DNA from: Schistosoma mansoni | Lineage: Eukaryota; Platyhelminthes; Trematoda; Strigeidida; Schistosomatidae | Length of the DNA stretch: 64,000 nucleotides | Direction: 5' to 3' | Assembly: GCF_000237925.1 (NCBI RefSeq) | Contig: NW_017386045.1 | Span: forward strand, 310,001-374,000 | Shown: piece by piece, positions 50,851 through 61,400 of the stretch | Layout of the letters: each line of letters starts with the position of its first letter | Position numbering within the stretch: position 1 is the stretch's first letter | Notes under the pieces: model-generated | Database searches by the model: none | What the model was told of the DNA's origin: nothing | The model's input: the letters and a program-made list of their open reading frames with translations, nothing else | Position numbers and translations under genes: made by a program

Positions 50851-51170
50851 GCTATCAGGACTCAGTAGCTGAGTGGATAACGCGATGACGTTTGAAGCGA
50901 AAAGTACTGGGTTCGAGTCCCAGGGTGAACATCAACAAGTCTGAGATGCAGGTACATCCAGCTGACGAGTCCCAAATAGGACGAAACGCGCATCCTGGAT
51001 TCCACTACTAGTCACTATCCATCTTTGCCTACAATGCTTGTGAATTAAGGCTATATCGAGGCAATAGTCACAGTATGCGCATATGCCAATTAGAGACTGA
51101 CCAGTTGCAGTCCTAAAAACATCAATGGGAAGATTCAAACAGACAATACAAAGTGAATTTAATAATTCAA
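50825..51170 (+). mobile_element. SM-alpha-like SINE, full length
   Basis: Plus strand: leader, tRNA-like head with CTCAGTAGCTGAGTGGATAA (A box) and GGGTTCGAGTCCC (B box), then hammerhead 50951-51002 and the conserved 3' tail. The cleanest SM-alpha-type unit in the window. Confidence 0.85.
50951..51002 (+). ncRNA. Hammerhead ribozyme, SM-alpha type
   Basis: ATCCAG / CTGACGA / GTCC CAAATA GGAC / GAAA / CGCGC / ATC / CTGGAT. Stem I is perfectly paired. The triplet is ATC, which still fits the NUH rule. Confidence 0.87.
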
Positions 51171-52068
51171 AACATTTCTTCATATAAATACATTATTATT
51201 ATTATGATTAGTATTATCATAGTAAAGAAAAAAGAAGGAATTAAATTAAATAAATTATACTGATGATGATAATAATAATAATAACAATAATAGTAATAAT
51301 GATTAAGAAATGCCACACATTACTTTTTGTTTTGTTTGTTTGTATTTTTTTTTAAAAAAAGAAAAACAGTCACCCCTCCCCCATGAAACCAAATTGATCA
51401 AGTTAAAGTAGAATAGAACAGGGTAGAATAGAGCTGAGAAAACCAATAAAATAGTAATGTTTTCCTTTAAAAAGAACAATCTTTTAATAGCAGATTTATA
51501 TACATTGACAATTTTTATATTCTTCAACTTTAAATTTAGTTGTCAAGAGAGGGAGAGAGAGTGAGTGAGAGTGAAAAAAGAGGGGTAAGATCATTGATTT
51601 CAACGAAATCAGTATTATTATCATTATCATGAATAAGAAATAATTCATTCATACACATAATTCAAAATAAGGGATTATTGTGCATATTGTCTAATATGGA
51701 CAATTAAAGCATGCCAATAAGAATTAGATGAGGAAATCTTAGCAACCAATATCCATAACAATAATGACAAGTGTGTGTGTGTGTATGTGGAGGAGGAGGA
51801 GGGAGAGAGAAGATCATTTGATGAGATGTTTTTATGGTGTGTGTATATATAAATGACATAATTATCTAAAGAAAAATATTATGTATTTTGTTGTAAATAT
51901 GTACATACATGGATGAATTAAAACAAAATGATAAGGTTTAGAACTTCATATACTGTATTGTCACATACACACAAATGACTATTTGATTAAGGGTTCGAAC
52001 AAGGTAGATGGTATTTGAGTTTAAAACAAAAAAAACAAACAAGTTAGTCAAGTTTACATTAACGTACG

Positions 52069-52099
52069 CCCGCGCGCGCACGCGTGTGTGTGTGTGTGC
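52069..52099. repeat. CG/GT alternating purine-pyrimidine tract
   Basis: CGCGCGCGCA followed by CGCGTGTGTG and more GT units: about 30 bp, strictly alternating in large part and Z-DNA-prone. Confidence 0.85.
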
Positions 52100-52281
52100 A
52101 GGGGGCATCAAAACATTCTTAGAGGAGAAGGTGATAAACGCAAAATAACAATATACACAACATATATATATATATACACGCTTAACTACATACATCGTAC
52201 ACACTAAACAGAAAAAAATAAACAATATGAAAGAATGAAATTAATGGGAAAAATTATCATTCAACACAAAATAGATGTGCG

Positions 52282-52287
52282 TTTATT
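52282..52287 (-). terminator. Candidate poly(A) signal of the BAH gene
   Basis: AATAAA on the minus strand about 176 nt after the stop codon. Confidence 0.5.
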
Positions 52288-52462
52288 CAAAAAAAGTTTC
52301 ATGATCATCTTCCTAATTTGGCTTACAAATGAGATGAGAGAGAGAGGAGGGGTAGGAGGATGAGGAGGGGAAACAGGAAACAAGACTGAAGATTATATGT
52401 CTATGAATGTAAATCTTGATTACAAATTTTATCTATTATGAACAACTTTCTATATGATAGAA

Positions 52463-54781
52463 TTAACAATTTGAAGCTTCAGAAGGATCACGATTATTAT
52501 TTCCAGTGGTATAAATGCGATCTTGATGTCGATGTGATGAATTCGACATTGATCTTTCACCATGATTATGCCTTGATGAATATGGAGAGTTGTCATCACG
52601 ATCTCTTGATCTATGTGAAGAAGAATCTCGATAACGAGGATTGTATTCATCATGACGATGTGATTGTTGATGATGATAATGAGATGGATGAGTATGGTGT
52701 TTACGATCATAACGAGAATTATGATTAGAATGATGACCAAAGTATGGATGTTGTTTCGATGTTGATGATGATGATGATGATCTATAATGATCAAATTTAC
52801 TGGAATTTCTTGATTGATACGAGTTATTATGATGTCCATGTGAATGATGACGATTTTCATAATGACCACCATAATCACGAGATGGTTCTTTAAACTTTCT
52901 AGATGTTGAAATACTACTGCTACTATTACTACTATTTTGAGATGTAGGAGTGGTATTAATAGTAGTAGTAGTAGTACTAGTAGTAGTAGGTTGACGTGAT
53001 TTTGTTAGATCCATGTCTACTTTTGTTTTTAATTGACAAGTTTGAACAATTGGAGTGTGTAAATCTGCAACACTATAACTAGTTTTAATTGATTGGAAAC
53101 ATTCAGGTATAATATCAGTAGATATAGGTTCTACTGAATCTAATTTTTCATCTAATACAGGTGTTCCAATACTTATTGGAGGAGAATCATTATCGACAAA
53201 TGCAGGTTTTGAATTGGTTACTAATGATATAGGTGAGATGATTTCTGCAGTGATAGTTTCATTCTCGACAAGCTGATTGATTTCATCTTTCACAGATAAT
53301 GATGATGAGTTCAAAAGGGAATGGTCTTGATAAATAGATTCATCCCGTTGAAACTCTATCGTATGATGATGATCATGATTATTGATAGTTGATATTTGTT
53401 TATTATCCGTCGAATGATCAATCACATTAGCATCATCATTATTCAATTCAGCAGAGAATTCGTCATGTTTTGATAAATCTTTTTCAGGCGAGGAATTATA
53501 TGCAGTACATATGGAATTCATCGTTGAATAATCATCTGAAACTAATGTTTCCACAGCAAATTTTGTAATAGGTTTATACTCTTTATTATTATTATTATTA
53601 TTAGTAGTAGTAGTATTGGTAGTAGTAGTAGTAGTAGTAGCGTTAGTATTAGTATTATTATCTGGAGTTGGAATGACAGTTGTAGAAAATTCATAACTAT
53701 CATCAATACTACTATTATCGATCATTTTTTCTTCAGTAGTAGTTAGATTATTGTGTAAATCTATAGAAGTATCTAACAATGAATTATCCTCATGATTAGT
53801 TGTTATCAATGGCATATTCTCCTCTTGTACATTATTCACAATACAATGACTATGATTGACATTATCTATATCCATATCATTATGAGTAGGAGATATATTA
53901 TCAGTTGAAGTAGGCAAGATTGTATTATGATCATCTTCAACAACAACTTGCTTTTCAAAGGAGAATTCAATAGATTTATCATTGTTTAAAGGATTTATTA
54001 GATTGTCGTCTATGGATACACTGGAACTATGTACATGATTATTGTCTATTGAATGATTTGAAGTAATACTTGATGTTGAAAGTGAATTATCAAAATCATT
54101 TATTGATTTCAAATGATTATTATCATTATCACTATTAAATGACATAATAACTGGTTTATCCAATGTCAATGCAAAATGATTCATTTCTGTGACAACTTTA
54201 TGAATTGAAATATGACTAGAGAAAATTGGTTGTATATTCATTAAACAAGTATCATCATTCCAAATTACATGTGATTCATATAAATGTGTATGTAATGATG
54301 ATGATGATGATGCTGACCGACGACGATGAGGGTTGTAATGATAATGTTTGATCTATTGAAGATATTTGATTAGTAGAAGGTGATAAATGTTTAGTATCCT
54401 CTGTAATATTCATTGAATTATTCAAACTTTCATTAGATATATCATCATTGATATTATTATGATTTACTTCAGATAAATGATTAACAATTGGATATGAAGT
54501 ATTACTATTATTATTATTATCTTGTAGATTGTTAATCATTTCAGGTTCTGGTACTAATCTTTTACGTGTAATAGAACATTTACGTTTTCTTGTTGATCCA
54601 ATACTAGGTGAGGATGATGATGATGATAATGATATAGTCAAATGATCATCAGTAGATAATGATGACGATGATGATGATGTAATTATGAATTGATTATTTG
54701 ATGTAGGTTTTAATATGATTGATGATAAACGATCTATAGAATCTTCATTAGATGGTAAATCAGATTGCTTCAAATTAGCAT

Positions 54782-54838
<57 letters not shown>

Positions 54839-55460
54839 TAGAAGTAATTGGGACACTAGGATTATTCACACTCATTTCCTCTGTATAAGATGGTAGAAGA
54901 GAATCATTTAAAAGTTGTTTAGGTGAATTTTTATCCATTGTATTACATGATGAATGATTTGAATCGATTATGACTAATGATGATGATGATGAATTATGTT
55001 CTACAGTAATTTCAGATGATGTTTGAACAATATCTGATTGAATTGGTGATGAATTTTCTGAGATACATGTACGTTTAATGGGTATACTTAGAGATTCATC
55101 TTCTTTACTGGATGATATATCATCAATTTTATCGAGGAGTATAGCATCTGGTGACGAAGATTTATTAGGTGATAATGATACAGGATTAGATGATGTAAGT
55201 TTTAATGATTTATTGAAACCTCTGCTTCTTCCACGATTGATTTTAAGTGGAATTCGACCTCGAGAACATAAACTACGTGATGATGGTGAAGATATTTCAT
55301 CAACAACTGGATTATTTTCAACGGGTAACAATGAAATGGAAGTTTGTTGTTCTTGTTGTTCTGGAACAATGGAATTTTGAGGTAATGTAACTGTAGATTG
55401 TGAAGAGTTGGTTTGACGTTTCCGTTCCAACCAGTCAACAACACGAGCAAGTTTTTCACC
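52463..55460 (-). CDS. BAH gene last exon, low-complexity tail
   Basis: Begins [18 protein letters not shown] after acceptor AAATCTAG. Contains a Thr run from a TAG/CTA-type triplet repeat at 54781-54842, Ser and Asn runs, and a His/Arg/Ser-rich end. Two long frames meet at about 54290-54330. The downstream frame could also begin at an acceptor-like CTCTAG near 54220. TAA at 52463-52465. Confidence 0.65.
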
Positions 55461-58400
55461 CTAGATTTTCAGAACAAACAAAACGAAAAAAATGAATGAC
55501 ATGAAAAAGGTGTAAACAGAAATATTCCGCATAAAAGCGAACCACTTTCAAGAGTAAATACTTCTTACTTTATACGTAAATATCAACATAGTATGTAAAG
55601 ATGATAAGTGGCAAAAATAATCTTTGAGAGTAGACCGATCTATTAACTGTAAATTACCAATGAAATCATTTAATCTGGAAACGTATTGTGACTGTATATC
55701 ACGACAACTTATCAAATTTAGTCATTTATATTCAAACTATTAATCTTGTGAGGACGAATGATGCTACTCAACTGAGCACATTGAAATAGATAGTTAGTCG
55801 GTGGTAATCAAGGTACAACCTAGCACGAATATTTACTAGTCCGAACTCTCATAACACGTTAGCATGACAAGCTAAAGTTAGCAGGATCAATAGCGAGGAA
55901 ATACAAATAATGTATTAGTGATGATAATGAGAAAGACCAAACATTGGGAATACAGTTCAAGCAAATACAAAAGGCATATATGAAGGAATACGAAAACTTA
56001 AGATCTAGATGGAGTAAGATCAAAAGCGAATGCATGAAAGACGCATCATACAAAGTCTCTAACCGTTAGCTGTAATTATCTAGAGGACCCCCAATCAGGT
56101 ATTAAACATCTAACAGCACAGCTCAAACCAATAATAAACGACTCAATAGATTGATGATACACTTCCATTCAGTCGTCAATAGTAAATGGAATAGAGTGTG
56201 AGGTTGTGGTCTATTCTTTGAAAACTCAGAACTAAAACCACCAAGAAGTCACTTGTTCAATTAACAAAACTTTCATTTCCAGTGACTCAACTTACAATTT
56301 ATTATGAATAAAATATTCAGAAGGGGTTTTGTGGAGATTTCGTCCTATTACAGGACTCCTCGGCCGGATGCCGGCTCAGTGATCTATCGGTTAAGTGCTC
56401 TGGCACGAGACTGGTTGGTCCTGATTTCGAATCTCGCGAGTGCGGGATCGTGTATGTGCACTGAAGAGGAGTCCCACAATAGAACGAAACGTCCATCCAG
56501 TGCTTCCAGGTTTTCTATTGTGGTCTAGCTTCAATTGACTCATGATTTCAACTATGAATAAAATAGTTATCTAGAAAATTGTATATGGTGAAAAAATCTT
56601 TAATATTATATGTAATGCTACACAATCAAACTCCGATCAATTATGAAGTAATCAAGCCTAGAATTACAAAGATTATTCTACAAAAAACCTAAGGATAGAA
56701 ACATTTATGACAAAATAAATACTAGTAAGCTAATTAAGCCACATTTTGTGAATGAGAGGCTTCGAGAGGCAAATCACGCATGAGTTAAAGCCAGCATACA
56801 TCTATCGAAGCAGCAATAGTACCCTGCTATTATAAGAGTTGACAATAATCTCATTGTATATAATACTTGCTGAATTTCAGACTTTGTTGGGAATAATATG
56901 TGTCTTCCATGAGGAACGGTTCTATATAGCAATTAAGTGATAAACTATTCTATAGCTATCTGGACCCAGTAACTCAGTGAATAAAGCAACTGGTGTTTGA
57001 AGTGGAAAGCATTGGGTTCAAGTCTCGGCGCGTAAATCATTACTGCGATACAAGTACGTTTAGCTGCAAACCAACCATACCAGAAAGGAAAGGATAGTAT
57101 TTTCCGAATTTTGCGAACGCTAGCTACAATAATGATTACATCACAAATTGACAATCTTAAAATTAAAGAAAAATAACAACTAAGTTGATGTGAACAAAGA
57201 AATAAAGAAGCCATGATGAACAACGGAATCTATTCATGGGGACATTATTTCACTTAATCTGAAGTTTGTAAAATACTGGCATTTGGTTTTCCAATCGTTT
57301 ATTCTGTACACCATATGCTTTCATTTTATGCATGATTCATTGTTATACTCCTTTTCTGCTCCAAAGCTATTGTAATTTGAACGTAACCATTTGTACTCAT
57401 TTTTTTTAATACCGTGATGCCCAGATTGAACATAATTATATTTTCCTAGTTGTTTGTGATTTATGGTCTTGTAAGTCATCTATTTATTCATATATCTTCT
57501 CACCTTAATCTGAAATGAATAGTGTTTTAGTTGAATCGGTCTCTCTCGTTTGTCAACCAATCAGGTGATGGAGTAACTTTCATTTCTTGGTCCAAGATCG
57601 TTAGTCTCAATTCGGACCCACGCATCTCTAGCCTCACAGTCGAACCAATTAGCCTATCGTATCAAGGCCATAACCTAGATCGAGACCAATTCCCTCTTGT
57701 ATATTACTGGATAGAAAGATCAAGGATGTGCCATATGTCTAACAGACAACGAATATTTAAAATACTTTTGTATTTACATGTTGAGTTATGCTGTGTAACA
57801 CCTTCCACGATGCTCTGGTATAGCTGAAGATGGAAAGAGTTCACTCTACCACTCCAAAAGCTTTTATATGGGAACGCATAAATGACCAATGACACGCAAG
57901 TCCAATTCACTGCCTCCTCACGAAAGGGTTATTGTTTACCAAATTGAGAGGACGAAAAGAGAATATCGAATTGGTGCTTAAACGGGGTCAGTTGGTACGG
58001 AATACCCAGTTACAGGAGTTGGAAAACCTCATTTTTAAATCAATCGTGAACATTGACTCCATGGTCCAAAAAGAAACAAATGGCGTATGAACCTATTATT
58101 GGACAACGGGTATCATGAGCCCGCGCCTCCTGACATTTTTGCACTGTTTGGTGGATTAAACCTTTAAGTCGAAGGCTCGGAGTGGTTCTCTAAGAAATCT
58201 ACCTGCTTCGGTTTGGGTCCCCGGACAGTATCCCAGCTTACACACAAGTTTATTAATAATTATAGTGTGTGGCGCATAAGTATTTCGGCGTTCCTTTGTA
58301 CCAAAGTTTGTGTTGAAATAAATAAATAAAACACGATGTGTAGCCAAGATTATTTATTTTCTCGAGATAATATGATAGATCTTGAAATTTTAGTTATGAT

Positions 58401-61400
58401 AGAATAGTTCATCTACCAATAATATAGTCTGTGAAAATTCCATGACAAGACTACTGTCATGAAAAGAGCCCAGAAAAACGAATAATTATTGAATGGACAA
58501 AATCAAAAATAATCGCTGGAAAAGCACGTCAAGTTGGATAGAACTTATATGAATACAAATTCTCAAGAAAAACGAACAAACCTTTTGCTTTAAATTGCCA
58601 ACTGGAACTGCAGTATTCTTCTCATCGCTACTGGATATATTTCCAGATACTGTAGTACATTCTTCAGGAGACGTTTTGGTTTCAAATGTTTGTTCATCTT
58701 TGACAAATGACTCTGAGAAAGATATTTGATCACGGGTGAGTAGTTCAGAAGCTGAATACTGTCGTGGTAAACTACCACGAATACACTGATTATCAGGTTT
58801 ACGAAGGAAACAATAAGGCTACATAAAGGAAAATAATAAAAAGGTTTTTCATATAAAACTATCTTTTTTTTATTAGTTTTCAAAATTACTTTATTCATTT
58901 TATGACACAGTGAATTGACTGATTTCGTTGGCGCTTATTACATCAGGAAGAAATCGAACTGTCATGTACTATTCTCTTGTGACAACAAAAAACAACATAT
59001 ATAGACACTTCCGGTGAACTAATATGCTCCGAAGACTATCACTTTCAAAAAAGCATTAAGTGTTAGACATCTAGAAATAGCCTGTACACTAATGCGGCAT
59101 TATTATTAGCTTTATTCAATATTATATTTTTGGTACAATATAGAATTCTCAGCACAAAGTACTTCAACAAGTTTCTGTTTCTTACTTCTTGTTCAATTCT
59201 AACGATAAATATTGAGTGATCACTAGTTAGGAGTTAACAGTCCAGTCAATCGACATCTGAATAATGTACATTCTTCTCGCTGTATATTGTCACAGCAACC
59301 ACGATATCTTTGATTAGGCCTTTTATAACTTGTACAACGAAAGGTTGTACACTTTTCAGAAACGCACCCGAATAGGTTATGTGATTGATAGTCATAATGA
59401 TGTATGAAATTTAAGAGATTGTGATTATCACGTTCTTTTCGACTACTCTATATAATTATTCAGAAATTCTACAATTTGAACCAACATTAATAATCAAAGA
59501 TGGATAGTGACTAGCAGTGGAATCCAAGACGCGCGTTTCGTCCTATTTGGGACTCGTCAGCTGGATGTGCCTGCATCTCAGACGAATCAGTGGCCGAGTG
59601 GATAACGTGATGGCGTTTGAAGAGAAAGGTACTGGGTTCGAGTCCCAAGGTGAACATCAACTCTGAGATGCAGGTACATGTAGCTGATGAGTCCCAAATA
59701 GGACAAAATGCGCGTCCTAGTTTTCACTGCTAACCACTATCCATCTTTGCTTACCATGCTTGTGAATTTAGGCTATATCGAGGCAATACACACAGTATGC
59801 ACATATGCCGATTAGAAACTGACCAGTTGCAGTTCTAAAACATCTATGGGAAGATTCAAATAAACAATAAGTGAATTTCAACATTAATAATGCTTCAAAC
59901 GATTCTCTAAACCATGAACAAATAGTTAACTGGATATTTTGAGACGGTATTTACTACGTTAAAAAGTATTAGAAACGGAAGGAATGATCAGATCATCAGG
60001 TGAAACGGTAAATAATCACGAATATAAGATTTGACTGTATAATTTTTCATCCTACATCTGTTAGGAGAGTAACCTAAACATTTTAGTTAAACAATATACA
60101 CATATAGTATAACAGTATGGAATTGTTAACTGTAGGTTTCAGCACAAGTTAGATGAAGGTAATTAGCTCGAAATCATCATAAGAGACAGAGTTTGTGACT
60201 GTGATTATTGATTGCCCAAGATGGGAAATTTTCACCTATTTTCTCAATCGAAGAAACAAATATTTTAGGGTATAAAGTTATGTGAAGATAATTTAGTATA
60301 AGTTCATCTTTTTTTCCGTACTAGTATCAGTAAAAATACTGCTATAAACCAGAGAACTCTAAACAGTTATGTTGTCTTTGTTCTGAATTCTCAATGAATG
60401 CTTAAAAAAGATATCGTGAAGCCCGAGTAAATACTAATTGCTCGCTAGCTACCACTTCACGGAAACCCACACCGTGTAAAGATCCTTTTTGAAACACTCG
60501 GTAAGGAAACTGGATAAGTAGTAGTCTACGAGACCTGGAAGTATGCACGCAGAAAAAAGGCAGTTATTTGAAGCTGATCATATGTAAGTCTTGTGTGAAA
60601 ATTTCAGAAGAATTAGCCCCATATTTAAATGGCCTTACTACCGGTGACGGAAATCTATGGGGTAATTTGAAGCATGTCATGTTTCGGGTCAGTCATTCTA
60701 AACTCTCATCCTCCGGTGTGAAAAGGCTATATAAGTACGAATGTTGGTTGTCTAGGGAAAACATTTTACAGTTGTTACACCCCAGTACAATCAACAGTAA
60801 GTTTTCCCTTTCGATCACTGAGTTGAAGACTTCAATCATACTGTTTTCTAACCAACTTGGATGGCATGATAGAACTGAAACAAAAGAATTTTTAAACAAT
60901 ATGCTCTGATTGGTAAGCTTGACCATTATTCCAAGGTAGCAGCTAAGGTAAGGGTGGTATGACCGCCTGGACCGATTTATACATGTGTTTGATTTTACGT
61001 TGTGTATGACTAACAACTTGTTTCCCAACTAATATCGGACTTTAATGAAAATGAACTTTAACCTAGAATCTGTATTCCAAAAACAATAGATTGAATATAA
61101 CTAAGCTGACGTGAGAGATAACAGTATCAAAATCTACCTAGCCGACGGGGCAAACAAAAACACAATATAACAACCAACTATTGCTACAAATATTTATATA
61201 TCAAATTCACATACCTTCATACTGACTTTTAAGTAACCAGGAGATATTTCATCAAATCTACAAGTATGATTATCAACTGATGATTGTTCAAATAATTTTT
61301 CACAAACAAAGAAATATTGAAACTGATTTGTAGTAGGATTGGAATCATTCAGATTGTAATTTTTCAGTGATGGCATAAATTCTTTTATATGTGCTGTGTA

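Larger units (their letters stand above)
51180..52460. other. Simple-sequence-rich 3' flank of the BAH gene
   Basis: ATA/ATT units at 51190-51310, GT repeat at about 51771-51786, GA-rich tracts near 51545-51580 and 52333-52375. Probably 3' UTR and flank of the minus-strand gene ending at 52463. Confidence 0.5.
59490..59880. mobile_element. Head-to-head SM-alpha-like pair
   Basis: 59490-59583 reads minus (hammerhead side) and 59584-59880 reads plus (tRNA-like head with GTGGCCGAGTGGATAAC and GGGTTCGAGTCCC, hammerhead, tail). It lies in a BAH gene intron. Confidence 0.8.

Noticed and set aside
50860-50935. Possible tRNA gene
   Set aside because: A and B boxes are present but no complete cloverleaf; the unit repeats elsewhere followed by a hammerhead, so it is a SINE head.
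52438-52728. Open 96-codon stretch on the plus strand, Asp/Asn/His-rich
   Set aside because: It is the antisense shadow of the His/Ser-rich end of the BAH gene, whose frame is far longer and joined by splice sites.
53570-53650. Possible CRISPR-like array of short repeats
   Set aside because: These are triplet microsatellites within a coding exon; no spacer pattern, and the genome is animal.
54220-54330. A normal intron joining the two frames of the last BAH gene exon
   Set aside because: The acceptor-like CTCTAG is good, but no donor with matching phase was found before the upstream frame stops, so it is only listed as one option.
60568-60909. Possible host gene of 113 codons
   Set aside because: Lies within a dispersed repeat shared with 23850-24180.
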